Assembly (NCBI GenBank): GCA_964577955.1
Contig: CAZOAZ010000033.1
Coordinates: 1-64,000 of the forward strand
Reading direction: 5' to 3'
Length of the DNA stretch: 64,000 nt
Source of the DNA: CADEEX01 sp964577955
Lineage (GTDB): Bacteria; Acidobacteriota; Vicinamibacteria; Vicinamibacterales; CAVVIG01
In this document: in pieces, positions 16,694-25,904 of the stretch
How the letters are laid out: each line of letters opens with the position of its first letter
How positions within the stretch are numbered: position 1 is the first letter of the stretch
The notes under the pieces: model-generated
What the model saw: the letters and a program-made list of their open reading frames with translations, nothing else
Databases searched by the model: none
Told to the model about the DNA's origin: nothing
Translations under genes and position numbers: made by a program

Positions 16694-18052
16694 TCAGAAT
16701 CCGACGACGTGTTGGGCGTAAGCCTCGTAGATGGCCCGCGCCCTGCCGGCAAACGGGCCGGTCACTGCGGCAAATCGAGGATCTGCGAGCAGGACGTGGT
16801 GCTTGCCGAGAATCGCCACCAGACGCTCGCCGAGCATCTTGTTCTCGCCTTCGTAGAGGTGAGCGGCGTGCTGCAGGCCTGCCTTGGTCTGCTCGAATCC
16901 TGCGCTCATCTTCTCGAGCACCGGCACGCGATCGTAGTTGAACGCGACGTATGCGGACACATCGTCGAGAAACGCCCGGAGCCCGTCCCCGGCTGGCAGG
17001 GTTGCACGGGCTTCCGACGCCTTCGCGTCAGCTGAGGTCCTCAGCGCCGTCGCCGCCGCGACGCGGGCCAGGCCAACACGACGGTAATCCGGCACGAGCG
17101 GCGTGTGCCGCACGAACAGCTCGTTGTGAAAATCCCAGGTGTAGTTGCGATCGAGCACGTGATAGCCGGCAAGGAGCTCTTCGAGCGCCGCGGCGTAGCC
17201 GTCAAGCGCGGCGCGCGCGGCATCCGGCGACGCAGGGACTTGCGCACTGCCCGGCACGGCGATCCGATCGAGCGGATACAACGTCGCCTGCTGCGATGGA
17301 TCCAGGAACGCGCTTGGACTGCCCTGATACGCGCCTGGCCGGTTCTTGTAGCCGATGTACAGCCCGAACGAGAGGAGCACGCCAGCACAGAGAACGATGA
17401 GCGCGGTGCGCTCGCTGCGCCCTTCGAGTGCCGACGTTCTGGCGGCTGCGGCTGCGGAGCCGTACAGCAGGACGAAGAAGATCATGACAATCAGCGTCAC
17501 GATCATCAGGGTTCCGAGATAGGCGTCCGCGACCCAGACTTCCAGGACCAGCAGCGCCGCGGCGAGGAGCGCGGTGCCCTCTCGCGTCCGCCCTTCGGCC
17601 AGTGGGCGCAAGCCCGGCACCCACGAGGTCCAGGCCGGCGCAGGCCGGCCAGGGCGCGGCGTCAGGGCGTAGCGCGCGGCCAGCACGACGACGGCGACGG
17701 GCGTCCCGAACAGCGCGGCCAGCAGGACATGCGATATCAGGCGCATCGGGTTGATCGACAAGTTGTCGATGATCTGATCGCCTTGCGTGATCACGGGATA
17801 CAGCAGCCATGGCAGCACTAGCGGCAGGGAGACGTAGAGCCGCTGCTGGCGGTACAGGACCACGCCTGCCCCGAGAATGAACGCCAGGCCGAACAGGCTG
17901 ACGAACTCTCCGGTGTCGATCAGATAGTGCGCCCAGAGATTCGTTTCGGCCACCGCCAGGACCAGGCAGGTGGCGGCGAGAATGCCGGTCGCGACGATGA
18001 GCCACGCGGGCGGACGCTGGCGTACCGGCGCCACGCCAGGCGCAGTCGTCAT
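16694..18052 (-). CDS. multi-pass membrane protein with C-terminal soluble helical domain, unknown
   Basis: A 452-residue protein that I do not recognise. The first 235 residues hold about seven hydrophobic segments (near 18-36, 46-66, 72-94, 105-127, 163-180, 183-205 and 216-235). The last 210 residues are soluble and mostly helical, with the pattern of a periplasmic helical bundle (repeated Ala/Leu/Arg heptads and conserved-looking YTWDFHNELFVRHTP). Its start overlaps the stop of the upstream methyltransferase gene by 4 nt, so both are probably translated together. No catalytic motif was seen. Confidence 0.65.
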   Translation of the reverse strand: MTTAPGVAPVRQRPPAWLIVATGILAATCLVLAVAETNLWAHYLIDTGEFVSLFGLAFILGAGVVLYRQQRLYVSLPLVLPWLLYPVITQGDQIIDNLSINPMRLISHVLLAALFGTPVAVVVLAARYALTPRPGRPAPAWTSWVPGLRPLAEGRTREGTALLAAALLVLEVWVADAYLGTLMIVTLIVMIFFVLLYGSAAAAARTSALEGRSERTALIVLCAGVLLSFGLYIGYKNRPGAYQGSPSAFLDPSQQATLYPLDRIAVPGSAQVPASPDAARAALDGYAAALEELLAGYHVLDRNYTWDFHNELFVRHTPLVPDYRRVGLARVAAATALRTSADAKASEARATLPAGDGLRAFLDDVSAYVAFNYDRVPVLEKMSAGFEQTKAGLQHAAHLYEGENKMLGERLVAILGKHHVLLADPRFAAVTGPFAGRARAIYEAYAQHVVGF

Positions 18053-19074
18053 CGTTTCGTTCCGAGAATCAGCGCATGGGGATTCGGCGGCGGCAGATTG
18101 CGCACTTCGATGTCGGTGAAGCCCGCCTCCGACATCCAGCGCGCCATCTCCGGCTTCGCGTGCGCGGATCCGTGATCGCTCGTCAGCATCATGTTGAGCG
18201 CAAAGTAAACGGCAAACGGCGGCGTCGTCTTTTCGTCGTCATCAAAGAACACATCGCTGACGACAGCCACGCCGCCGTGATCGAGCGCAGCAAACGCTTT
18301 GTTCAACAACAGCTGACACGTCTCGTGACGCTCGCGATGCATCATGCCGGACAGCAGCACGGCGTCGTAGCCCGTACCGAACGCTGAAGTGAGGTAGTTG
18401 CCCTCGACGAGCGTGATCCGATCCGCACACGGGTGCGCGGCGATCAGCTCGCGAGTCACTGCGAGAATGCCGGGCAAATCGAGCACGGTCGATCGCAGCC
18501 CGGGCGTCCGTTCGACGAGCGCCGCCGAGTACGTCCCCGGACCGCCGCCGACATCGAGGAGATGACGCCGGCCCGGCAACTCGAGGTGCGGCAGGATCGA
18601 ACCGATGCCCTTCGCGCGTTCGTGCATGGCGTAGACAAAGGCCCGCGTCTTCTCCTTGTCTTCTCCGAGGATTTCGTCGTGCCCCATCGGCGGCCGCCCG
18701 GTTCGCACAAAGGCCGGCAGCGCGCCCCACGCGCCGTAGAGATCCTGCGCGTATTTGAGGCCGTTGGCGCTGAACGCCGGACGGCCGCGCACGAGAAACG
18801 CGTCGGTCAACGGCGTGTTGCTGTAGCGTCCGTGACTCACCGTGAGCAAGCCTTCGGACACGCAGGCACCCAGCAGAATCTGAATCGGTTCCGGCTGGGC
18901 GTGAACCCGGGCGGCCAACGCGTCGACCGTCTGCGGTCCATCCGCCAGCGCTGAGAACAGATCGAGTTCCGCCGCCGCAAACAGCACCATCGACGACCGG
19001 TAGGCCAGCGCCAGACGCATCAGCAGCGCGGGATTGGGCGGCGCCGCGCCGTGCGGCGAGTCAGATGAGGACAT
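18049..19074 (-). CDS. SAM-dependent O-methyltransferase (acetylserotonin/plant OMT-like, family 2)
   Basis: A 341-residue enzyme. An N-terminal winged-helix dimerisation domain (residues about 15-110; pattern FSALADGPQTVDALAARV...LGACVSEGLLT) is followed by a class I methyltransferase domain with the SAM-binding motif LLDVGGGPGTYS near 168-179 and VLDLP near 198. This architecture is that of plant/bacterial small-molecule O-methyltransferases acting on hydroxylated aromatics or quinone-like compounds. The catalytic base appears to lie in the HRERHETC segment. The substrate cannot be named. It lies 39 nt after the regulator gene at 19114 and overlaps the next gene by 4 nt. Confidence 0.88.
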   Translation of the reverse strand: MSSSDSPHGAAPPNPALLMRLALAYRSSMVLFAAAELDLFSALADGPQTVDALAARVHAQPEPIQILLGACVSEGLLTVSHGRYSNTPLTDAFLVRGRPAFSANGLKYAQDLYGAWGALPAFVRTGRPPMGHDEILGEDKEKTRAFVYAMHERAKGIGSILPHLELPGRRHLLDVGGGPGTYSAALVERTPGLRSTVLDLPGILAVTRELIAAHPCADRITLVEGNYLTSAFGTGYDAVLLSGMMHRERHETCQLLLNKAFAALDHGGVAVVSDVFFDDDEKTTPPFAVYFALNMMLTSDHGSAHAKPEMARWMSEAGFTDIEVRNLPPPNPHALILGTKR

Positions 19075-19113
19075 GGAGGACAGACTCCGAGAAAGAGTGG
19101 TGAACCAGGACGA

Positions 19114-20442
19114 TCAGCTGTCGCCGGGCATTTTCTTGCGCAGCGTGGCCCGGTTGACGCCGAGAATGGCGGATGCCTTGACCTGATTGCCGTGAGTGAC
19201 CGACAGCGCTTCCTGCACGAGCGCCGTTTCGACGATGTCGATGATGTCGTGATAGGCCGACGCGTTGCCGCCGGGCGCGTCAACAAGCCGTTCCTGGAGC
19301 GCCGTCTTGGCCGCCACGCTCAACGCCGACTCGAGATCGCGGCGGCCGGGCAGGCGCCGCCGGCTCAGGCTCTCGCTGATGTCGTCGCGGGTGATGACAT
19401 CGCCGCGCGCGAGAATGCACCCACGCTTGATGACGCGCTCGAGTTCGGCGACGTTGCCCGGCCAGCTGTAGTCGTCGAGGAGCGCGAGCACTTCGTCGTC
19501 CATCGCCGCGATCGTGCGTTCGAACTGGGCATTGAAGCGTGTGATGAAGTGCCGGACGAGCAGCGGAATATCGGCGCGGCGCGTCCGAAGCGGCGGGAGT
19601 TCGAGCGTAATCAGCGCCAACGCGGCGTACAGTTCCCTGGCGAACGTCTCTGATCTGGTCAGATCGGCCGTCGTCGAGCCGATGACCCTGGCACGAAGGC
19701 GGTGGCCCACCGTGTGCCGCGGTCGATCCTCGCCGAGCCCCGCGGCAATCCGATGTTGCAGCGCGACCGGCAGCGCGTCGATGTTGGCGAGATGAATCGT
19801 TCCGTTTTCTTGACCAAATACCGCGCTCTCGATCGCGCCCTCGCTCCAGGTGGCGCAGTCAATCGCGACAAACGGCTGATCGCACCGCGCTCCGCTCTCG
19901 TGAATCGTGGCAACCACGAGCCGCTTGCCGGTGCCTTCTTCGCCAACGACGAGCGCGGGCACTTCAACGGCAGCGAGGCGGCCAATCGTCTTGTAGACCT
20001 CCAGCATCTGCGGCGTGTTGCCAATCAGTCGCGCCGCGCCGTCCGGTTCGGCGGCCACTGGACTGGCCTGCCGACGGCTTTCGTGCGCCGCCAGCGCGCG
20101 CTTGATCACTTCGCGAATCTGCTGGAGGTCGAGCGGCTTGGTAAGGTAGTCGAAGGCGCCGGAGCGCATCGCGTCGATCGACGTCTGGCTCGTGCCGTAT
20201 CCCGTCATCATCACGACGAACACGTCAGGAAACTTCCGCCGGATCTCGTCGAGCGCCTTGAGGCCGTCGGTGCCGGGCATCTTGATGTCCATCAGCACGA
20301 CGGTGGGCGGCCGCTCACCAATCAGGCGAACCGCTTCATCGGCGTCACTCGCCAGACGGCAATCGTGGCCGTCGAAGCCGAGAAAGTTCTGGAACGCGGT
20401 CGCGACTGACTGGTCGTCGTCGACGACGAGGACATCAGCCAT
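19114..20442 (-). CDS. NtrC-type response regulator with degenerate sigma54 AAA+ domain
   Basis: A 442-residue protein. The receiver domain is intact: acidic pocket DDD at 8-10, phosphoacceptor Asp52 in VVLMDIKMPG, T80 and K102. The AAA+ domain keeps Walker A as GEEGTGK (167-173), but after AVFG (207-210) the whole loop that carries GAFTGA is missing. The Walker B region reads GTIHLANID instead of GTLFLDEIG, and the arginine-finger region reads FARELYAAL instead of FREDLYYRL. WPGN (327-330) and a Fis-type helix-turn-helix (THGNQVKASAILGVNRATLRKK) remain. It should bind DNA and respond to phosphorylation, but probably cannot activate sigma54 polymerase. It lies 12 nt after the DsbA-like gene; no kinase gene is adjacent. 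Confidence 0.9.
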   Translation of the reverse strand: MADVLVVDDDQSVATAFQNFLGFDGHDCRLASDADEAVRLIGERPPTVVLMDIKMPGTDGLKALDEIRRKFPDVFVVMMTGYGTSQTSIDAMRSGAFDYLTKPLDLQQIREVIKRALAAHESRRQASPVAAEPDGAARLIGNTPQMLEVYKTIGRLAAVEVPALVVGEEGTGKRLVVATIHESGARCDQPFVAIDCATWSEGAIESAVFGQENGTIHLANIDALPVALQHRIAAGLGEDRPRHTVGHRLRARVIGSTTADLTRSETFARELYAALALITLELPPLRTRRADIPLLVRHFITRFNAQFERTIAAMDDEVLALLDDYSWPGNVAELERVIKRGCILARGDVITRDDISESLSRRRLPGRRDLESALSVAAKTALQERLVDAPGGNASAYHDIIDIVETALVQEALSVTHGNQVKASAILGVNRATLRKKMPGDS

Positions 20443-20454
20443 GGGTGGATGCCG

Positions 20455-21270
20455 CTAGCGCCGTAGCGCCGGCGAGTTGAGCAGCAGATCGATCGACGTC
20501 TTGAACGAATCGAACGTCTTGGCGCCGACGATGCTCTGGAGAATGCGGGTCTGGCCGTCCTTGTCTTCGACTGCGAGAAAGAAGGCGGGCGTCGCGTTTG
20601 AGCCCAACTTCGCGGCATCAGCAAGATCCTGCCGAACCCGTTTGAGCGGCTCTTCAGATTTGAGACACTTCTCGAACGCGGGCCCGTCCATGCCGAGCGC
20701 CCTCGCGCTGGCCACGAGGCCTGGTTCGCGCAAGGCGGCCTGATTCTCGAACATCCGGTCGTGCATCTCCCAGAACTTGCCCTGCGCCCGGGCACACTCG
20801 CCGGCGACCGCGGCGCCGAGCGCAAACGGATGAATGCCTTCAAGCGGAAGGTTTCTGAAGACGTAGCGGATCTTCCCGGTATCGACGTACTCACGCTGAA
20901 TCTGGCTGTACGTGTCCTTCACGTAGCGGCCGCAGAACGGACATTGGAAATCGGAAAACTCGACGAGCACGAGTTTGGCCGTGGCATCACCGCGGCTGGC
21001 AGAGCCGGCGATCGTCAGCGGCTGGCCGATCGTGTTCACACGCGGCGCGGCAGGCGCCGCCGCGGGAGCGGCAGGTGCCGCCGGCCGGGAGGCGAGCAGC
21101 GTCTTGAGCTCCCTGAGTTCCTTCAGGATGGCCGCCTGGCCCTCTTCGAGGGCGGCCAGGCGGCGCCTGGTTTCTTCGTCACCCGGCGGAGCTGACTGCT
21201 GCCCGAAGGCCGCCGACGACAACGCCAAGGCGCCGGCAAGAACAGACGAGGCGAGAAGACGCGCTTTCAT
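20455..21270 (-). CDS. exported DsbA-like thioredoxin-fold protein
   Basis: A 271-residue protein with a signal peptide (MKARLLASSVLAGALALSSAAFG). A short coiled coil (about 31-60), a Pro/Ala linker (62-77) and a DsbA/thioredoxin_4 domain follow. The active site is FQCPFCGRY with Cys110 and Cys113, and the cis-proline loop reads NATPAFFL. Family members act in the periplasm as disulfide oxidases, isomerases or reductases. The coiled coil suggests oligomerisation, as in DsbG/ScsC-like proteins. It is followed after 12 nt by the degenerate NtrC-type gene, an unusual pairing. Confidence 0.9.
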   Translation of the reverse strand: MKARLLASSVLAGALALSSAAFGQQSAPPGDEETRRRLAALEEGQAAILKELRELKTLLASRPAAPAAPAAAPAAPRVNTIGQPLTIAGSASRGDATAKLVLVEFSDFQCPFCGRYVKDTYSQIQREYVDTGKIRYVFRNLPLEGIHPFALGAAVAGECARAQGKFWEMHDRMFENQAALREPGLVASARALGMDGPAFEKCLKSEEPLKRVRQDLADAAKLGSNATPAFFLAVEDKDGQTRILQSIVGAKTFDSFKTSIDLLLNSPALRR

Positions 21271-21286
21271 AAGGACCTGCCAAGCA

Positions 21287-21328
21287 AAAAAAATCCGCAG
21301 GGAGTACCCGGTTGGGCACTCCCTGCGG
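21287..21328 (-). terminator. intrinsic terminator of the toroid/TSP3 gene
   Basis: On the minus strand an 11-bp perfect stem (arms 21328-21318 and 21305-21295, CCGCAGGGAGT on the plus strand) with a 12-nt loop is followed directly by a run of eight T (21294-21287, A on the plus strand except the first). It sits 27 nt after the stop at 21355 and is the best intrinsic terminator in the window. It separates the secreted toroid gene from the downstream DsbA-like gene. Confidence 0.85.
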
Positions 21329-21354
21329 ACTGATTCTAGCCGATACGCGAACCC

Positions 21355-23472
21355 TTACGGGGTAACCGTCGCGTCCCAGACGACCGCGTCGATCACGGTG
21401 CCGGTGGCCAGCGTGCGCGGAACCGTAACATCGACTGAACCGACGCAGCTCAGGCCGCCCGGATCCGTCGCCGTGAAGCTCACCCGGTAGACACGCCCGT
21501 TGCCCGCGTTCGTCGAGGACACACCGCGATCCTTACGCAGATTCACGGTGGTTCCGAGGAGGAACGCATCGGGTGTCATCACGCCGTCCAGCGAGGACTT
21601 CTCGTCGCTCATGACGCCCGTGATGGCGATCGTGATGGAACCGGGCGTTTCCGCGTCGGTTACACCGTTGATGCCCACGCCCTGGAGCGTCTTGTTGACC
21701 GGCCAGAGCTGAGCGATCGTCGGCGTCGCGCCCGTGCAGACCGGCGCGGTGTTCTGGCACGCATCGCCGACGCCGTTGCTGTCGGTGTCCAGCTGATCCG
21801 GATTCGGCGTGCTGATGCAGTTGTCGCAATCATCACCCACGCCATCTCCGTCGGAGTCAGTCTGCAGCGGATTCGGCGTGGTGTCGCAATTGTCGCAAGC
21901 GTCGCCGACACCGTCGTCGTCGGTGTCCAGCTGATCCGGATTCGGCGTGTTGACACAGTTGTCGCAGGCATCGCCGACACCGTCGTCGTCGGCGTCGAAC
22001 TGCGCGCCGTTCGGATCGTTCACGCAGTTATCGTCGCCGTCGCAGATGCCGTCGTCGTCGGTGTCGACGCAGGCGCCGGCGAGCGACCGCTCGAGCACGA
22101 GTGCACGGTACGCCTGGTCGCTCCAGAATTCCCACGCGCTCTGACCGTTGTTGTAGAGCGCAAAGGAACCATCAGCTTCCTGGTTGGTCATGATCCGATA
22201 CGAGTAGTCGAAGTACCAACGCGGCTCTTCGGCGCCGTACGAACCGTGACAATCGCCAGGATGGTTGACCAACGCGCAGGGCGCGGCGGTGGGATCGATG
22301 TGCGTTTCGCGGTTGAACGACGCATCGGCAGGGAGATCGCCGAGATCGTGGGTGTCGATGTTGCCGGCGCTCGGAGCCGTCAACTGCGCCTCGAGGAGTG
22401 AGTACGCCTTGGCTGAAGAGAAGAGGTAGTAGCCGAACGAGAGGTTCCAGCCTTCGTCGTTGGTGCAGCAGATGTACGTGAAGTTGAAGCGGTTCTGCTG
22501 CCAGGTCAACCCACGCTGAACCGTGGGGTCGTTGACGTCCGCGCCGCCGAGCACCGAGACCCAGAGACCAGATCCGGTCTGCTGCTGCGACGCGCTGTAG
22601 GACTCCAGAGTGCCGTTCTGGCCGCACGGGTCTTCACCCAGCGGGCCGCACCCGAAGCCAGGCAGCGTGTAGCTCCAGCCACCTTCCGGACCGTTGATGA
22701 ATTGGCCGTCGGCGTAGGCCTGCCGTGAACTCTTGTGCGTGGCGTCGCCGGTCTCGGTCGCAATGACGATCCCGGGGATCCGCGGCGGCACCGAATCGCC
22801 CAGTTCGAGGTAATAACCTCTGGCGGCGGCGAGCCCGCCAACCGCGTACTGCGTCGTCGACGAATCGCTGCCAGGCGACGTGTAACCCCACATCCCGGGC
22901 GTTCCGAAGTTCGGCGCGCCGAGCAGTTCCTGATTGATGAGCGTCCGATCCACGAGACCGTCCATCGCCTCTCGCAGCGTCGCGAGGGCGCCCACCGGTT
23001 CCGGACCGCCGGTGCGTGCATACAACGCGAGGTACATCATGTCCGCGCCATCGACGTACGCGTAGAAGCACGTCCCCACGCTTGCTGCGCCGACCTCGTC
23101 GCCGCCACCCCCGCCGCCGCCACCCGCGCAACGCTGCACGTGACTGGTGCTGTTGATAATGGCGAGCGCGATGGCCTCGAGCCGAACCTTGTCGGAGTTC
23201 GACGCGTTCTCGTAACCCAGAATCGGATTGCCGGGCAACGAGGAGTCGTGCTTCTCCATGATGGCGAGACCGATCAGTCCGATCGACTCGTGCTCCGGGA
23301 ATGACGGAACGCCGAACGTACCCGCATCGATATTGGAACGGACGTAACTCAACCAATGATCTAGCGCGGAGTTGACGTCGTCGGCAAAGGGTGTTTGCGC
23401 GTTTGCGACACCAACGCTGCCCAGAATGAGAACGATCGCTAACGTCGTTCTACGAAGCCATCTGATCACCAT
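21355..23472 (-). CDS. secreted alpha-toroid protein with thrombospondin type 3 repeats
   Basis: A 705-residue exported protein. The ATG at 23472 is chosen because GAGGA lies 8 nt upstream and the signal peptide (MVIRWLRRTTLAIVLILGS...ANAQ) then starts at once. Residues about 25-480 have the repeating Gly/aromatic helical pattern of the squalene-cyclase/prenyltransferase toroid (GMWGYTSPG, GGWSYTLPG, DGSFALYNNG). Residues about 475-570 hold four to five Ca2+-binding thrombospondin type 3 repeats (DTDDDGVGDACDNC type). The C-terminal part is a beta domain of HYR or bacterial Ig type. A stretch of eight glycines occurs near residue 120. Probable cell-surface or secreted protein of unknown ligand; it ends at a strong terminator. 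Confidence 0.88.
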   Translation of the reverse strand: MVIRWLRRTTLAIVLILGSVGVANAQTPFADDVNSALDHWLSYVRSNIDAGTFGVPSFPEHESIGLIGLAIMEKHDSSLPGNPILGYENASNSDKVRLEAIALAIINSTSHVQRCAGGGGGGGGDEVGAASVGTCFYAYVDGADMMYLALYARTGGPEPVGALATLREAMDGLVDRTLINQELLGAPNFGTPGMWGYTSPGSDSSTTQYAVGGLAAARGYYLELGDSVPPRIPGIVIATETGDATHKSSRQAYADGQFINGPEGGWSYTLPGFGCGPLGEDPCGQNGTLESYSASQQQTGSGLWVSVLGGADVNDPTVQRGLTWQQNRFNFTYICCTNDEGWNLSFGYYLFSSAKAYSLLEAQLTAPSAGNIDTHDLGDLPADASFNRETHIDPTAAPCALVNHPGDCHGSYGAEEPRWYFDYSYRIMTNQEADGSFALYNNGQSAWEFWSDQAYRALVLERSLAGACVDTDDDGICDGDDNCVNDPNGAQFDADDDGVGDACDNCVNTPNPDQLDTDDDGVGDACDNCDTTPNPLQTDSDGDGVGDDCDNCISTPNPDQLDTDSNGVGDACQNTAPVCTGATPTIAQLWPVNKTLQGVGINGVTDAETPGSITIAITGVMSDEKSSLDGVMTPDAFLLGTTVNLRKDRGVSSTNAGNGRVYRVSFTATDPGGLSCVGSVDVTVPRTLATGTVIDAVVWDATVTP
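21755..22065 (-). repeat. tandem repeat encoding thrombospondin type 3 units
   Basis: Within the preceding gene the DNA repeats with a period of about 69 nt (23 residues), each unit coding for DNC-x-NPDQ-x-DTDDDGVGDAC-like sequence. Several units share long stretches of identical DNA, such as the blocks around 21785, 21900 and 21970, which suggests recent duplication and possible length variation between strains. Confidence 0.8.
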
Positions 23473-23745
23473 ACTCACATCCTCGCGGTACGTGTTGCGT
23501 ACATCAACTGGTCCGAGCGCGGACCGAGTTGGAGAATCATTGATCAGTCGCACCAGCGGTGCAAGCCAAATGTCGACGATTTATACAGCAGTGTCGAAGA
23601 AATAGTCAGCGCCCAAGGAGACATTTTTCCTGGGAAAGTCCTTCGGCTGATGACTTCCGCGTCGCGATTCGTCGCCGACCGATACTTCTACTCAAAGGGC
23701 CAGATTCCCAGCCCCATCCGGACAGGTATATTGGCAGTTCAGCAA

Positions 23746-24465
23746 ATGATTTCACGGCACTCACTTTTCCGTCTGACGTTCTTCGCCTGGGTGGTGTGCC
23801 TGGCCGCGCTCCATGGCAGCGCGGCATCCGCACAGCGGCGCGGATCGCCGCCGCAACCCAACATGCGGCCGGCGCCGCCGCCGGTTGTCGAGCGCCTTGG
23901 CAACGGGCTCATCAGAATCGGCAAGCTCGAAGTCAACACGACGACCCGCGAAGTGCGGATCCCGGGAACGATCAACGAAGTACAGACGCTCGAATTCCTC
24001 GCGAACACGCCGGGCGGAATGAAGGCGTACGAAAGCGCGCTGACGCTGGACAGCACCGGCGTGATGCTCAATACCGCCATGCTGCTGATCGGTGTTGAAC
24101 CGCCGAAGACGCCGCCGATTCAATACCGGCGCCTCGAAGGCGATCCGCTGGAGTTGTGGATTGAAACCGCGGCGCCGCCGCAGCGGTTTCGCGCGGAGCG
24201 GCTGGTCTACGATCTCAGTTCGAAGAAGGAGCTCGTTGAAGGTCCGTGGATCTACACCGGCTCGGCGACGCTGCCGAATGGGCGATTTCTTTCGGATGTC
24301 GAAGGCGTACTCATCGGGCTGATTCACACACGCTCAGCGATCATCGACCAGCCGGACGCCGTGGGACTGGGACGATACGGCGCCATCGTCATCAATCCAT
24401 CCTTGGGCCTGCCGCCGGGCGCCGCGATTACGCTCGTCGTCAAGGCGATCGGCCCGAGCCGCTGA
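23746..24465 (+). CDS. YdjY-domain-containing secreted protein
   Basis: A 239-residue protein. The start at ATG 23746 gives a signal peptide (MISRHSLFRLTFFAWVVCLAALHGSAASA) directly; upstream in-frame starts would add an implausible leader. The mature part (GLIRIGKLEVNTTTREVRIPGTINE...LEFLANTPGGMKAYES) matches the YdjY family pattern, a small extracytoplasmic domain of unknown function often near redox or cytochrome genes. It is divergent from the toroid/TSP3 gene across a 273-bp gap and convergent with the kinase gene 10 nt away. No catalytic residues are apparent. Confidence 0.75.
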   Translation: MISRHSLFRLTFFAWVVCLAALHGSAASAQRRGSPPQPNMRPAPPPVVERLGNGLIRIGKLEVNTTTREVRIPGTINEVQTLEFLANTPGGMKAYESALTLDSTGVMLNTAMLLIGVEPPKTPPIQYRRLEGDPLELWIETAAPPQRFRAERLVYDLSSKKELVEGPWIYTGSATLPNGRFLSDVEGVLIGLIHTRSAIIDQPDAVGLGRYGAIVINPSLGLPPGAAITLVVKAIGPSR

Positions 24466-24475
24466 ACAGCGCGCG

Positions 24476-25876
24476 TCACGCGATCGGCAGGCGGATGGCG
24501 ACCACGGTTCCGCGCGGAACGTTGGGACGCAACGTCACCGTACCGCCATGACTCTCGACGACCGCTTTGGTGTTGACCAGCCCCAGGCCGACGCCGTCCC
24601 GCTTCGTCGACACGAACGGATCGAACGCACGATCGGCAATTGACGGATCGATTCCGGTACCGTCGTCAGCAATCTCGAGTAGCGCGCGATCGCCGTCCCG
24701 CCTGGTCCGCGCCAGCAGCGTACCGCCGCTCGACATCGCATCCGCGGCGTTCAGAATCACGTTGAGCAGCGCCCCTTTGAAACGCTCGGCATCAAGCATC
24801 AACAACGGGAGCGAAGACAACAGATCGAGTTCGATGCGAATCTTGCGGTGGGCGAACTGCGGCGCCAGGTGATCGATGAGCGCCCGCACCAAGTCATTCA
24901 ACGACTCGGGCCTCGGTAGGATCTCGCTCGGACGCGCCACCTCGATGAGATCGCGAATGACCGCCTCGATCGTCACGATGTCGTGCTGCACCGCGGCGAG
25001 GTCGGCGCGCTGTTTGGGATCGCCGAGCTGCGCGTCGAGCAACTGCGTCCGCATCTTGATCGATGACAGCGGATTGCGGATGTCGTGAGCGACGCGCGCC
25101 GCCATCAGCCCGGCAAGCCCGAGCTTTTCCGACTTGACCAGGGCCGCCTGCGATTGCTGCAGGCGCTCGAGCATCTCATTGAACGCAGCCCCAAGCCTGC
25201 CCACTTCGTCGTCGCCGATCGGCGCACGCGTCAACGCCGCAGGACCTTCGGCGTTCCCGACCGAGACATCGTGCGTGAACGTCACCAGATCGCCGAGCGG
25301 ACCGGAGATCCGTCCAGCCACCACATAACTCACGCCGATCAGGGCGGTGAGACTAAGGATCGCGGCGACGATGACGGTGCGTGTCACCGTTCGGGTTGCG
25401 GCCCGGATCTCCGACGCCGTCGCCACGACGCCGACGAGGACTTCGGGATTGGCCAGGAGGCGCCGATAGGCGACATCGCACCGTCCGTCGCAGGCAACCT
25501 GGCGCAGCGTCGCCTCCTCGAGATCGCGCGGCAGCGCCGATGCGCCGGTCGCAGCCGCGACGACTCGACGCGCAAGCGGATCCCCGTCCTCGAACGTGCT
25601 CGCGCGGATCGTGCCCCCTTCGTCGAAGGTAACGACTTCGGCGCCGGCAATCGCCTTGACGCTGCGCAAGATGGTCGGATTGGACGCGAAATCGCCCTGA
25701 GTGATCAGGGTGACGGCGTTCACGATCTGGCCCTGAACGCGCGCCTGCACGGCGCGAATCGCGACCTGTAACGCCACGTACGCGGTGACGCCAGTCGCAA
25801 GCAGGGCGACGAGGGCGAACGGAATCAGGATGCGGTAGTGAAGGCTGAGGCGGGAGCCGGCCATGGGCGACGCCAT
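24476..25876 (-). CDS. membrane sensor histidine kinase (HAMP-HisKA-HATPase)
   Basis: A 466-residue kinase. Transmembrane helices lie near residues 14-36 and 165-187 and bracket a periplasmic sensor of about 130 residues with two Cys (CDGRC, 129-133). A HAMP domain (about 188-245), the HisKA H-box ARVAHDIRNPL with His264, an N box (LNVILNAADAM) and G boxes (DDGTGID, GVGLGL) follow. It autophosphorylates on His264 and passes the phosphate to a response regulator. No regulator gene is adjacent, so the partner could be the orphan regulator at 19114 or lie elsewhere. The ATG at 25876 has GGGAG 4 nt upstream. Confidence 0.93.
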   Translation of the reverse strand: MASPMAGSRLSLHYRILIPFALVALLATGVTAYVALQVAIRAVQARVQGQIVNAVTLITQGDFASNPTILRSVKAIAGAEVVTFDEGGTIRASTFEDGDPLARRVVAAATGASALPRDLEEATLRQVACDGRCDVAYRRLLANPEVLVGVVATASEIRAATRTVTRTVIVAAILSLTALIGVSYVVAGRISGPLGDLVTFTHDVSVGNAEGPAALTRAPIGDDEVGRLGAAFNEMLERLQQSQAALVKSEKLGLAGLMAARVAHDIRNPLSSIKMRTQLLDAQLGDPKQRADLAAVQHDIVTIEAVIRDLIEVARPSEILPRPESLNDLVRALIDHLAPQFAHRKIRIELDLLSSLPLLMLDAERFKGALLNVILNAADAMSSGGTLLARTRRDGDRALLEIADDGTGIDPSIADRAFDPFVSTKRDGVGLGLVNTKAVVESHGGTVTLRPNVPRGTVVAIRLPIA

Positions 25877-25904
25877 TGTCTCCCACGAAGGCTAACTGCG
25901 CAGA

